Source of the DNA: an uncultured Oscillospiraceae bacterium | GTDB lineage: Bacteria > Bacillota > Clostridia > Oscillospirales > Ruminococcaceae | Assembly: GCA_910586535.1 (NCBI GenBank) | Contig: CAJUHS010000010.1 | Coordinates: 1 to 64,000 of the forward strand | Length of the DNA: 64,000 nucleotides | Direction: 5' to 3' | Shown: positions 1 through 7,431 of the stretch, one piece after another | Layout of the letters: each line of letters opens with the position of its first letter | Position numbering within the stretch: position 1 is the first letter of the stretch | Translations under genes and position numbers: made by a program | The notes under the pieces: generated by a model | Database searches by the model: none | The model's input: only the letters and a program-made list of their open reading frames with translations | What the model was told of the DNA's origin: nothing

Positions 1-54
1 AATCGGATAATTGGTTATACTGTAATCGTACATTTTTCTTTGCCGCGTTCGCGA

Positions 55-492
55 TTAATCGCTGCGCGGTTCTTTTTTATAGTCGGTCATATCTGCCTTT
101 GCAAACAGCTCCAACGCTTCGGGGACGTCTATAGTGTAATTTATGAACGTTTTAAAATAGTCATCCAGCCAGCCTAATACTTTTTCGCTTATGTGTTCGT
201 CCCGCGGAAGCTCTTTCGGGAGCATTCGTGCGTATTTCGGTTCGTATTTCATGTAACGGCTCCGCAGGAATTTCCAGAGAGTATTTTCCCATGCCGCACG
301 CTGCGAGTCGCTGAACGGAGGGTGTCCCAGCTTGTGACGCTTTATGGTGTCCTTATAAAATGCGTTGATAACTGTATTATTTATGTTGAGGTGATAGTGG
401 TGTTTCAGGGTGTACGGCGATACGCCTGTGTATAGCTCCGTCGCGCGTTTCTGCGCTTCATAGGCTATTTCCGCCGCGGTTTTTTGTGGCAT
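55..492 (-). CDS. Hypothetical protein, 145 aa (element A)
   Basis: I do not recognise this 145-aa protein. It is soluble, mixed in charge and rich in aromatic residues, with no signal peptide, membrane segment or catalytic motif that I can see. The start is well supported: AGGAGGTGCC lies just upstream of the ATG. It is the leftmost of four leftward genes. The interval between it and the next gene upstream (493-654) is unusually structured (see 526-640), so its mRNA could have a folded 5' leader. Base composition here is clearly more GC-rich than in the 2-7 kb region. Confidence 0.65.
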   Translation of the reverse strand: MPQKTAAEIAYEAQKRATELYTGVSPYTLKHHYHLNINNTVINAFYKDTIKRHKLGHPPFSDSQRAAWENTLWKFLRSRYMKYEPKYARMLPKELPRDEHISEKVLGWLDDYFKTFINYTIDVPEALELFAKADMTDYKKEPRSD

Positions 493-525
493 TTGGCACC
501 TCCTTTATTTGAGATGTATGTTCAG

Positions 526-640
526 TCCGCTGTACCTGTCCGCTTCCTGCCTGTTGGCGAGTATGGCAGGAAACCCTGACAGGTAAAAGTATAGCAAGTA
601 TGCTGCTTGTCCGTAAGGGGGACGGACAAGTACAGCGGAC
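526..640. other. Highly structured intergenic element (nested inverted repeats)
   Basis: Perfect 11-bp arms GTCCGCTGTAC (526-536) and GTACAGCGGAC (630-640) enclose two further stems. One is a compound stem: ACCTGTC/GACAGGT (535-541, 578-584) outside TTCCTGCC/GGCAGGAA (544-551, 565-572). The other is CTTGTCCGT/ACGGACAAG (606-614, 622-630). Together they fold into a three-way junction on either strand. It lies between two leftward genes, so it could be a leader RNA, an intergenic ncRNA or an origin-type DNA structure. I cannot assign a class. Confidence 0.6.
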
Positions 641-654
641 CGACTTTAGTTCAT

Positions 655-1515
655 TCAGAACGGCAGATCCGATTCGTCAATGATCGCTTCGCTCGTTTCC
701 TCCGGAAGGTATTCGGCGCAGCGTATCAGATCAGTTGCCTTTAACCGCGCGGCAACGAGTATACTCTTGATGTCCTCAAGCGAATATTTTTCACGCAGAC
801 CCGCGATAATGCTGTTAACCTCTTTCGCCTTTTCTTCATTTGTAAGGCTCCGATCGTCGGCGGGTACCTCTCTGTCAACGGAGCATACAACCTCTACGCT
901 GCCAATCATTTTTTCGTAATAATCTTCTGTATCAGTTGACCTGCACACGAAGCCTTCGGACACAAGTTCGTCTATGGTAACACCATTCTCTTTCGCCGAA
1001 AACTGGATACGTACGCACTTGACGGTCTGATCCTTTTCGTCCCATAAATCGGAAGCGTAATTTTCGGGACAAGCCTCGGCGCGCTTCCGGGTGTACTCGC
1101 CGCAAAGAGCCTTGAGCTTTTCTTTGAACTCGTTAAGTACCATAGTGCCCGCGTAAATGTCTTTCATAATACGTCCGATATTTGACGCGTTATCTTCTGC
1201 AATGGGGTTACTCTTAATGCAGCAGGTAACATTGATACCGTTGATTTGCTTTTCATAATGATCGCCGAAGTCGTATCTTCTTTTATACACAAAGCCTTCG
1301 GATACAAGTTCGTCTAATGTGACGTGATGGTCTTCCGCCACAAACAGAATCTTTATGAATCTGACAGACTGACAGCATTCGTCCCATAATCCGGCGATAT
1401 TTTCCGGGCAAGCCTCATTGAGCTTTTGGGTATATTCGCCGCAAAGAGCTTTGAGCTTATCTTTGAACTCGCTAAGTACCATGGCACCCGCGTAAAGGTT
1501 TTTGTAATTTATCAT
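655..1515 (-). CDS. Protein built from two tandem ~110-aa repeats, 286 aa
   Basis: The function is not recognised. The protein is an internal tandem duplication. The first unit (about residues 1-120) and second (about 120-215) share the order YAG.MVL.EFK.KLKALCGEYT, EACPEN..LWDE and VT.DELVSEGFV. A unique C-terminal tail (about 215-286) ends in an acidic DESDLPF, which resembles the acidic-hydrophobic tails that bind partner proteins such as that of SSB. The start has AGAAAGGAAG upstream. It belongs to a small leftward cluster with its neighbours on both sides. Confidence 0.7.
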   Translation of the reverse strand: MINYKNLYAGAMVLSEFKDKLKALCGEYTQKLNEACPENIAGLWDECCQSVRFIKILFVAEDHHVTLDELVSEGFVYKRRYDFGDHYEKQINGINVTCCIKSNPIAEDNASNIGRIMKDIYAGTMVLNEFKEKLKALCGEYTRKRAEACPENYASDLWDEKDQTVKCVRIQFSAKENGVTIDELVSEGFVCRSTDTEDYYEKMIGSVEVVCSVDREVPADDRSLTNEEKAKEVNSIIAGLREKYSLEDIKSILVAARLKATDLIRCAEYLPEETSEAIIDESDLPF

Positions 1516-1539
1516 ATTGAACTTCCTTTCTGATTTTTA

Positions 1540-1797
1540 TTAGGAGCTTCCGGTCTGCTCCATTTTCTCCTCGGCGGCACGCTTGTCTAAATAGCTCTGA
1601 TGATATTTACGCCATGCCACGGCGTTTTCCGGATGAACAGTAAAGTAATTGTTTACTATCTTTTCAATCTCCTTTGCTTTGGCTGCGCTCCACTGTCGGC
1701 GCTGCTCGTCGGGAAGTGAATCAAGCGGTACGCAAGTATTTTCGTCAATGTAGATTTTTGACGGTAATACCGTCAGCTTTTCGTTTCGTTTAGCCAT
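1540..1797 (-). CDS. Small hypothetical protein, 85 aa
   Basis: This is a basic, soluble 85-aa protein of unknown function. No family motif is evident. It has a strong GGAGGTGC ribosome site before its ATG and is separated by 24 bp from the repeat-containing gene downstream, so the two are probably co-transcribed. It lies just downstream of the small XRE repressor gene at 1880-2080 on the same strand. Confidence 0.65.
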   Translation of the reverse strand: MAKRNEKLTVLPSKIYIDENTCVPLDSLPDEQRRQWSAAKAKEIEKIVNNYFTVHPENAVAWRKYHQSYLDKRAAEEKMEQTGSS

Positions 1798-1879
1798 TTG
1801 TCAGCACCTCCAGCAAATTATATGTCTGGCGCGGATTGTCCTATTCTGTACCATGGTTCGCTGCATACTCCCCATCGCT

Positions 1880-2080
1880 TTATGACGTCCCGTCGCGAAA
1901 ATCGTCCATTGTACATTCAAGAACGTTGGCTATTCGTGACATTACCTCAAAGCCAGGTATCTTTATATCCTTTTCTAGGTAAGAAATTGCCGCCTGCGTT
2001 ACATATACACGATCTGCAAGTTCCTGTTGAGTAAGACCCTTTGCCTTGCGGAGTTTCTCAACATTTTTTCCTATTTGCAT
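1880..2080 (-). CDS. Small XRE-family HTH repressor, 66 aa
   Basis: This is a minimal Cro/C1-type DNA-binding protein consisting of one helix-turn-helix domain. Residues about 8-60 fit the XRE pattern: LRKAKGLTQQELADRVYVTQ, then AISYLE, then a hydrophobic third-helix region. AAGGAGG lies 6-7 bases before the ATG. It is transcribed leftward away from a regulatory interval (2081-2414) that contains a consensus promoter and inverted operator-like sites. It therefore probably controls the switch between the leftward cluster and the rightward repressor genes of element A. Confidence 0.85.
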   Translation of the reverse strand: MQIGKNVEKLRKAKGLTQQELADRVYVTQAAISYLEKDIKIPGFEVMSRIANVLECTMDDFRDGTS

Positions 2081-2138
2081 TAAAAAGCCTCCTTTGCATA
2101 ACTTTGTTATAAAATTCTTTCAAAAAATACGCAATATA

Positions 2139-2167
2139 TTGACAGATACGCCGATTTGTGCTATACT
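2139..2167 (+). promoter_or_regulatory. Consensus sigma-A promoter
   Basis: TTGACA (2139-2144) and TATACT (2162-2167) are separated by 17 bp. It points rightward into the interval that carries the TTCGAA operators and the gene at 2415. It may drive the rightward operon. Confidence 0.6.
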
Positions 2168-2272
2168 GTAATCACCACAAAAACAAAATACCACATAAAC
2201 TCCTAAATTTTTACATTTTGGGGTTCATATCATTATACCCGTCAATCGTTATTGCGTTATGGTTATATTATA

Positions 2273-2320
2273 TTCGAAAATATTTCGAAAGTCAATATTA
2301 AATCGAAATATTTTCGAATA
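2273..2320. promoter_or_regulatory. Pair of inverted TTCGAAA operator-like sites
   Basis: TTCGAAAATATTTCGAA (2273-2289) and its inverted version TCGAAATATTTTCGAATA (2303-2320) lie side by side. A third copy with the core TTCGAAAACATTTCGAA lies at 2976-2996, just ahead of the XRE gene at 3017. Spacing and symmetry suggest repressor dimer sites used by one or more of the XRE proteins of element A. Confidence 0.6.
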
Positions 2321-2376
2321 TTGTTAATGATTACAAATATTTTTTATAAAATATGTAGAAAATAAACAAAAATCGC

Positions 2377-2412
2377 CTCGGATAGCCGAGACGAGGAAAG
2401 AAAGGATTGATT
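2377..2412 (+). promoter_or_regulatory. Leader hairpin plus SD module, copy 1
   Basis: CTCGG-ATAG-CCGAG (2377-2390) is followed by a conserved tail GGAAAGAAAGGATT that carries the ribosome site. The same hairpin and tail recur at 3521-3551 ahead of the ATG at 3558, with a compensated wobble (CTTGG/CCGAG). It is a reused translational leader. Confidence 0.55.
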
Positions 2413-2414
2413 AA

Positions 2415-2763
2415 ATGCTAACTAAAAAAAGAAAAGAAAGTTTTAGATTACATTAACGAACATTATATGGTTGTAACCGATGTTGATACTGCTGATATAA
2501 GAGAAAAAACAAAATTGCACCCTCATGTATTTGATATGACTTGTCAAAATCTCGCTAAAAAAGGATATTTTGAGGGATTTTTCAATAATCTTGCCCGTGC
2601 AAGCTATTGTTTTATAACTACATATAAATCATCAAATTATCGCGAAATTGAAAAATTAGAGCAATGTGAATTTATTGTTAAATCAATACTTGTTCCTATA
2701 ATTATCGGGGTTCTTTCGTCTATTTTGGCTACTCTTGTTGCTTTGAACTTAGGTCTTCAATAA
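2415..2763 (+). pseudogene. Small membrane protein, frameshifted in an A7 run
   Basis: An ATG at 2415 follows the leader hairpin and ribosome site, but the frame closes after 13 codons. The downstream frame from about 2440 codes for a coherent protein: a charged N-terminal helix (VLDYINEHY), an intact 98-residue body from the internal ATG at 2467, and a C-terminal membrane segment rich in Val, Ile and Leu (about the last 25 residues). Deleting one A from the run at 2424-2430 joins both parts into about 115 aa. It is either broken or expressed by slippage or by internal initiation at 2467. Function unknown. It overlaps the convergent gene at 2729. Confidence 0.5.
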
Positions 2764-2935
2764 GCTCCATCTGCATTTTTTCCTTATAGTCAATGTATTT
2801 GTTGATAAATATTCTTAAATTTTCAGCACATATAGCAGTTCGCTTTTTTTCGACCGTGTCCGGTAATTTCCCAACCGGAAGCATTATTTGTGCAAATTCA
2901 GCGTCAATAATTGACATAATTTGGTTTAATGCCAT
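2729..2935 (-). CDS. Small helical hypothetical protein, 68 aa
   Basis: This is a short charged protein that I do not recognise. I place the start at the ATG at 2935, which has AAGGTGGTGAG upstream; an in-frame ATG at 2959 has no ribosome site. It is convergent with the gene ending at 2763, and the two 3' ends overlap by about 35 bp. Its promoter side faces the TTCGAA operator at 2976-2996, so it may be under the same repressor control. Confidence 0.5.
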   Translation of the reverse strand: MALNQIMSIIDAEFAQIMLPVGKLPDTVEKKRTAICAENLRIFINKYIDYKEKMQMELIEDLSSKQQE

Positions 2936-3016
2936 TATTCTGCTCACCACCTTTTTCATGAGTTTAATTATATTATATTCGAAAACATTTCGAATATAAT
3001 AGGAAGGAGAAAATTT

Positions 3017-3433
3017 ATGGAACCTTTAAAACGTATTTTAGATTTATCAAATTCAAAATTTAATAAAGACACAGAATTTGAAAAAGCACTAAATCTTAAA
3101 CCTAAAACAGTGGATAGTTGGAAAAGAGGGAACTCAAAAGGATACTACCAGATACTACCCTCAATATGTTCATTATTGGAAGTATCAGCAGACTACCTAC
3201 TCGGACTTGATGATGTACCGAACAGAAACATACAACTTTCGGAGGACAAGTGGCGGCTTCTTAAAATGTATGACCTACTTACCGATATGGAAAAAGGCGA
3301 AATATTAGGAGAATTAAAGATGCTAACCAGAGATATTCCCATGGCTGCTGCAGCACGCAGCACTGATAATTCAATACCAACAAAGCCTAACATAGACAAT
3401 TTAGACAATATACCTACAATGGACGAAGAATAG
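3017..3433 (+). CDS. XRE-like regulator with shared C-terminal module (copy 1), 138 aa
   Basis: The N-terminal ~55 residues form a divergent helix-turn-helix (TVDSWKRGN in the recognition region) leading into the hallmark ADYLLGLDD of phage XRE regulators. The C-terminal ~80 residues are nearly identical in DNA and protein to those of the regulator at 4699-5115, whereas the HTH halves differ. It has AGGAAGGAG before the ATG and an operator-like palindrome directly upstream at 2976-2996. It probably represses element A; the different HTH suggests a different operator specificity from its sister protein. Confidence 0.8.
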   Translation: MEPLKRILDLSNSKFNKDTEFEKALNLKPKTVDSWKRGNSKGYYQILPSICSLLEVSADYLLGLDDVPNRNIQLSEDKWRLLKMYDLLTDMEKGEILGELKMLTRDIPMAAAARSTDNSIPTKPNIDNLDNIPTMDEE

Positions 3434-3437
3434 TAAG
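3194..3437 (+). repeat. 244-bp direct repeat, copy 1
   Basis: Positions 3194-3437 match 4876-5119 with essentially one difference seen by eye (GACAAT versus GACGAT). The repeat covers the C-terminal module of two XRE regulators from codon YLLGLDD to just past the stop. It indicates recent duplication or gene conversion. Confidence 0.9.
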
Positions 3438-3520
3438 TATCAAGCAAGTTCTATTTCCTCAATGAAAATTATACAAGAAAATCGTTCTATATATAATTTG
3501 CCTCATAGGTTTATAATATC

Positions 3521-3557
3521 CTTGGATAGCCGAGGCGGGAAAGAAAGGATTAATATT
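3521..3557 (+). promoter_or_regulatory. Leader hairpin plus SD module, copy 2
   Basis: CTTGG-ATAG-CCGAG (3521-3534) then GAAAGAAAGGATT and an ATG at 3558. It is a second copy of the module at 2377-2412. A -10-like TATAAT lies just upstream (3512-3517). Confidence 0.5.
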
Positions 3558-4031
3558 ATGGTTACATATCATAATGCGCAGATATGTAAAAACGGTCATG
3601 TAATTGCCTACTATGACAAATATTTTACGTCAGATAACCATTGTAGCATATGTGGTTCACAAATAATAGAAAACTGTTTAGAATGCGGTAAACCTATTCA
3701 TGGAAGCGAGTATAATGAACTTTCTTATTTGTTTGAATATGTTCGTCCAAATTATTGTTACTTTTGTGGGAAAGCGTATCCATGGACAAAATCAGCTATT
3801 GAAGCTACTGCTGAATTGATAAAAATGGAACAAAATATAACAGATGAGGAAAAAGAAAATACTATATCAGATTTATCCGATATAGTATGTGAAACGCCTC
3901 GTACAGCTTTGGCAGTAACTCGCGCTAAAGTTATTGCGTCAAAATCGGGAAAATTTATCGCTGATGGTATTAGACAGTTTGCGATTGATTTCGGTTGCGA
4001 ACTTGCTAAAAAGATGTTTGGTCTTGATTAG
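3558..4031 (+). CDS. Zinc-ribbon protein, DUF2321-like, 157 aa
   Basis: The start is the ATG at 3558 with AAAGAAAGG upstream; the frame is open further back but has no better start. The first ~75 residues contain a metal-binding pattern: C-K-N-G-H early, then CSIC, CLEC and CYFC pairs. This suggests two treble-clef or ribbon knuckles. The remaining ~80 residues are a helical domain. The ICKNGHV opening and paired cysteines match what I recall of DUF2321 proteins, whose function is unknown. It sits between two XRE regulators. Confidence 0.65.
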   Translation: MVTYHNAQICKNGHVIAYYDKYFTSDNHCSICGSQIIENCLECGKPIHGSEYNELSYLFEYVRPNYCYFCGKAYPWTKSAIEATAELIKMEQNITDEEKENTISDLSDIVCETPRTALAVTRAKVIASKSGKFIADGIRQFAIDFGCELAKKMFGLD

Positions 4032-4194
4032 CCTCTATTATCCTTAATCGGTAACCGGGGCATACTTTTTGTTTGCAATTGTAAGGTTTTCCTTTTACCC
4101 AGCAATTGCATACTTCTGATAATTTTGTTGAACATTTGCCACAAAAATTATCATTGTCGGACCACTTTGCTCCGCATTCTTTACATGTTTTCAT
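4006..4194 (-). CDS. Small zinc-ribbon protein, 62 aa
   Basis: This 62-aa protein opens with CKECGAKWSDNDNFCGKC, a zinc-ribbon knuckle pair, followed by further cysteines (CNC, NCKQKVC). It probably binds one or two zinc ions. No enzymatic domain is present. It runs convergent to and slightly overlaps the gene ending at 4031. Ribosome site AAAGGTGG lies somewhat far upstream of the ATG, so initiation is less certain. Confidence 0.5.
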   Translation of the reverse strand: MKTCKECGAKWSDNDNFCGKCSTKLSEVCNCWVKGKPYNCKQKVCPGYRLRIIEANQDQTSF

Positions 4195-4273
4195 ACTCCT
4201 TTACCACCTTTCATGGGTTTAAATTATATTATATATCGAATTTACGATAACGTCAATAGAAAGGAGCAAAAAT

Positions 4274-4648
4274 ATGAATAAGATACCTATTTTATTTGAA
4301 TTAATGAAAAATAATAACATTAAACAGCAGCAACTATCTGAAGCTGTAGGTGTTTCACAAGGTAATGTAAGCGACTGGAAAAGTGGTCGCAGTTCACCGA
4401 GTATTGAAGTACTGCCTAAAATCGCTGAATTTTTTAATGTATCAACAGACTACCTGCTCGGACTTGATGATGTATTGAACAGAAACACCTCATTGTCAGA
4501 TGACATTCAAGAGCTTATAGATCTGTACAACAGTTTGCCGGAACGCAAACAGGGAGAAGTAAAAGGCTTTATCAGAGCCTTGATCGAACCCAGCCGCAAG
4601 ACTGCCAACGATGCTGACAATGACATCATCGAACTTTCATGGGTTTAA
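4274..4648 (+). CDS. XRE-family HTH regulator, 124 aa
   Basis: This is a typical Cro/C1-type repressor. Residues about 7-60 carry LMKNNNIKQQQLSEAVGVSQ, then NVSDWKSGR, then STDYLLGLDDV. The C-terminal ~60 residues differ from those of the regulators at 3017 and 4699, although the junction YLLGLDDV.NRN is shared at DNA level. AGAAAGGAG precedes the ATG. The upstream interval has a TATATTATATATCGAA stretch that may hold its operator. Confidence 0.85.
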   Translation: MNKIPILFELMKNNNIKQQQLSEAVGVSQGNVSDWKSGRSSPSIEVLPKIAEFFNVSTDYLLGLDDVLNRNTSLSDDIQELIDLYNSLPERKQGEVKGFIRALIEPSRKTANDADNDIIELSWV

Positions 4649-4698
4649 TTATATTATAATTCATCTAAAGATGACTGTCAAGAGGAGCTGTGAAAATT

Positions 4699-5115
4699 AT
4701 GAGTTTTTTGGAAAGACTGTATTTACTTATGAAAGACAGAGATATTAAGAAAAACGCTTTATGCAAAACTCTTGAAATTAATGGGAACTCATTTGTAAAT
4801 TGGGAAAATCGTGGAACCTTGCCAAGTGCTGAAATATTAATTAAGCTTGCAAATTATTTTGGTGTAACATCTGATTACCTACTCGGACTTGATGATGTAC
4901 CGAACAGAAACATACAACTTTCGGAGGACAAGTGGCGGCTTCTTAAAATGTATGACCTACTTACCGATATGGAAAAAGGCGAAATATTAGGAGAATTAAA
5001 GATGCTAACCAGAGATATTCCCATGGCTGCTGCAGCACGCAGCACTGATAATTCAATACCAACAAAGCCTAACATAGACAATTTAGACGATATACCTACA
5101 ATGGACGAAGAATAG
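4699..5115 (+). CDS. XRE-family HTH regulator with shared C-terminal module (copy 2), 138 aa
   Basis: The N-terminal ~60 residues form an XRE domain (ALCKTLEINGNSFVNWENRG, then TSDYLLGLDDV). From there to the stop the protein is the same as the regulator at 3017-3433. An in-frame GTG at 4690 lies too close to GAGGAG, so I prefer the ATG at 4699. It is followed by an ImmA-type protease gene at 5218. This gives the repressor/anti-repressor-protease arrangement known from ICEBs1 (ImmR/ImmA). Confidence 0.85.
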   Translation: MSFLERLYLLMKDRDIKKNALCKTLEINGNSFVNWENRGTLPSAEILIKLANYFGVTSDYLLGLDDVPNRNIQLSEDKWRLLKMYDLLTDMEKGEILGELKMLTRDIPMAAAARSTDNSIPTKPNIDNLDDIPTMDEE

Positions 5116-5119
5116 TAAG
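4876..5119 (+). repeat. 244-bp direct repeat, copy 2
   Basis: This is the partner of 3194-3437. The downstream flanks (to about 5210) are also recognisably related to 3438-3540, including CCATAGGTTATAATATC, a probable promoter copied with the cassette. Confidence 0.9.
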
Positions 5120-5217
5120 CTCTAAACAAATTTTATTGTCTTGGTGTAATTCATACACGGAAACCGTTATATGCATAATCCCCCCCATAGGTTATAATAT
5201 CTATGAGGTGGTTTATA

Positions 5218-5784
5218 ATGGTATATGGCAAGTACAGGGAGTCAAGAAATGCAAGTTGGGAAACTTTGATAGAACTCGGAGTAAACTCACTTCCCGTAAT
5301 GCCGCTTGACCTATGTAAACAAGTGGGAATAAAAGTCTATAAAAATTCAGATATAGGGCTTCTTTCGGAAACACAGATAGGTCTTTCTTTCTATCATAAC
5401 GGAAGCTTCCGTATCATAATTGATGATAAACAAATCGTTACACGCAGACGATTTACCCTTGCTCACGAATTGGGACACATTGTCCTCGGGCACCTGCTCG
5501 TTGATACTCCGCAAGGGCGTACTTTTGATATCTCAAAGACTGAAACAGAACATCAAGCAAATGTTTTTGCTTCTCGATTGCTTGCTCCTGCCTGTGTGCT
5601 GTGGGGGATAAATGCACATACAACGGAACAGATTGCTTCGGTGTGCAATATAAGCTATGAAGCCGCTAAAATTCGTTCTGAACGCATGGAGATACTTTAC
5701 AAGCGAGGAAAATTTTTGACATCTCCGTTGGAACAGCAGGTGTACAAGCAGTTTGAAAATTATATAAAAAATAACCGCCTGTAA
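5218..5784 (+). CDS. ImmA/IrrE-type metallopeptidase, 188 aa
   Basis: The protein has the zinc-protease motif HELGH (about residue 85) in the context RFTLAHELGHIVLGH, and a downstream EHQANVFASRLLAP that supplies the third metal ligand. This is the ImmA/IrrE (DUF955) family, which cleaves XRE-type repressors such as ImmR. GAGGTGG lies within the first codons of a longer open frame, so the true start is the ATG at 5218. It follows the XRE regulator at 4699 and probably cleaves that protein to induce element A. Confidence 0.88.
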   Translation: MVYGKYRESRNASWETLIELGVNSLPVMPLDLCKQVGIKVYKNSDIGLLSETQIGLSFYHNGSFRIIIDDKQIVTRRRFTLAHELGHIVLGHLLVDTPQGRTFDISKTETEHQANVFASRLLAPACVLWGINAHTTEQIASVCNISYEAAKIRSERMEILYKRGKFLTSPLEQQVYKQFENYIKNNRL

Positions 5785-5824
5785 CAAGGCAGTTAAATAA
5801 AATATATTTACGGAGGAATATAAA

Positions 5825-6904
5825 ATGGATTTTATCGACGAAATCAAACAATTCAGCAAAAGGGTTGACGGCTTAAAAGATAATCTCACTACCGAGGAAG
5901 CTACTAAGACATCGCTTATAATGCCATTTTTTGCTCTGTTGGGTTATGATGTATTTAATCCCGATGAATTTGTTCCCGAATATACTGCTGACGTTGGTAT
6001 AAAAAAAGGAGAGAAAGTCGATTATGCCATTTTAAACAACGGTGAACCTGTTATTCTTATTGAGGCAAAGTGGGTAAAGGAAGAACTTCAAAAGCACGAT
6101 TCACAGTTATTTCGCTATTTTGGCACGTCCAAAGCTAAGTTTGCTATACTCACAAACGGCATTACATATCGCTTCTATACAGACCTTGAAGAAACCAACA
6201 AAATGGACGAAAAGCCGTTCCTTGAAATAAATATGCTTGACATTAAGGAAGCGCAAGTCGCTGAACTTAAAAAATTCAAAAAATCGGCGTTTAGCATTGA
6301 TGAAATCTTTAATACAGCCTCGCAGCTCAAATATTCTAATGAAATAAAGAATGTTTTTGCACAGGATTTGCAGAATCCAAGCGACCAGCTTATAAAATAC
6401 TTTCTGTCTTCCGTATACAGCGGTCAGAGGACACAAAACGCCATTGAAAAGTTTCGTCCGATCGTTAAGCAATCACTTAATCAGTTTATAAGCGAGATGA
6501 TGAACGACAAGATCAAGACCGCCCTTGGAGCTGAAGAAACAAAACAGGTTCAAAATGTTGCTGCTAATGAATCCGAAGCTGCTTCACAAATCATGCAAGT
6601 CAAGGATACTCCTAAAATCGTAACAACAGAGGAAGAATTGGAAGCATATTTTGTAATTAAGAATATTCTTAAAGATATTGTACCCATAAACGAGATTACA
6701 TACAAAGATAATGAACGTTACATGGCTATACTGCACAAAAATAAAACTACTCGCTGGATATGCAGACTGTATTTTAACAGTTCCAAAAAGTTTATTACCG
6801 TTCCCGACGATAATAAAAAAGACGTTCGTATCGATATTGATTCGGTATACGATATTGAAAAACATAAAGATGAGCTTATTGCCGCTTTGAATAGGTATTT
6901 ATAA
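5825..6904 (+). CDS. Type I restriction R-subunit N-terminal-like nuclease, 359 aa
   Basis: The N-terminal half looks like the HsdR N-terminal (PD-(D/E)XK) fold found in stand-alone restriction-like proteins: FALLGYDV..P.EFVPEYTADVG, then KVDYAILNNGEPVILIEAKW with the D...EAK catalytic set near residues 62-80. The C-terminal ~150 residues (after an Ala/Glu-rich linker near 245) form a second small domain with aromatic DNA-contact-like positions. No helicase motor is present, so it is not a complete type I enzyme. It could be a defence nuclease or recombination accessory of element A. ACGGAGG lies upstream of the ATG. Confidence 0.75.
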   Translation: MDFIDEIKQFSKRVDGLKDNLTTEEATKTSLIMPFFALLGYDVFNPDEFVPEYTADVGIKKGEKVDYAILNNGEPVILIEAKWVKEELQKHDSQLFRYFGTSKAKFAILTNGITYRFYTDLEETNKMDEKPFLEINMLDIKEAQVAELKKFKKSAFSIDEIFNTASQLKYSNEIKNVFAQDLQNPSDQLIKYFLSSVYSGQRTQNAIEKFRPIVKQSLNQFISEMMNDKIKTALGAEETKQVQNVAANESEAASQIMQVKDTPKIVTTEEELEAYFVIKNILKDIVPINEITYKDNERYMAILHKNKTTRWICRLYFNSSKKFITVPDDNKKDVRIDIDSVYDIEKHKDELIAALNRYL

Positions 6905-6945
6905 AGTCAAATCTTAACGCCAACTAAGAATCGGAGAAATTTAAA

Positions 6946-7404
6946 ATGAAAAAAACGAATATTTTAATTACAACCGCATTGACAATAATGCTTTTGTTTA
7001 CCTCATGTTCATCGAACGGCTCTGAAAAGAAGTTGATCGAAGACATTGATTTCGGTACTACAATAAATCAAGTAATTGAAGCATTGGATTATTCGGATGA
7101 TTATTACAATAAATTTGACGATTTATTAGAATATAAAGACATTAAGCTTTTTGGTCAATATTGTGAAAGAGCATCATTTAATTTTAAAAATAATGAATTG
7201 GATTATATTATTATTTATTATCCAAGCGGAGCTGATTCAAAAGTTATTATTAAATCGCTTGAAAAGTCATATGGAAAGAATGAAGATAGCTTTGACGATC
7301 ACAAATCTTTTTCGTGGTACTGTAATGGTGCGTCTATTTCTCTAATTAAAAGCGATGAGGACGGACCATGTATTTTAATAAGTAAAGATAAAAGCGCAAA
7401 TTGA
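6946..7404 (+). CDS. Putative lipoprotein, 152 aa
   Basis: It has an N-terminal lysine pair, a hydrophobic stretch and a lipobox-like LFTSCSS at about residues 17-23, so it is probably a lipid-anchored surface protein. The mature part (~130 aa) is acidic with a small alpha/beta look; I do not recognise a family. It sits between the nuclease gene and the recombinase of element A, in the place where such elements carry cargo or superinfection-exclusion lipoproteins; that role is only an inference. Confidence 0.7.
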   Translation: MKKTNILITTALTIMLLFTSCSSNGSEKKLIEDIDFGTTINQVIEALDYSDDYYNKFDDLLEYKDIKLFGQYCERASFNFKNNELDYIIIYYPSGADSKVIIKSLEKSYGKNEDSFDDHKSFSWYCNGASISLIKSDEDGPCILISKDKSAN

Positions 7405-7431
7405 ATATTTTCAAATGAAAGGATCCCCGCC

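Noticed and set aside
2793..2999. Rightward hydrophobic 68-codon frame
   Set aside because: It mirrors the leftward gene at 2729-2935, which has a good ribosome site; the rightward frame has none and runs into the operator palindrome.
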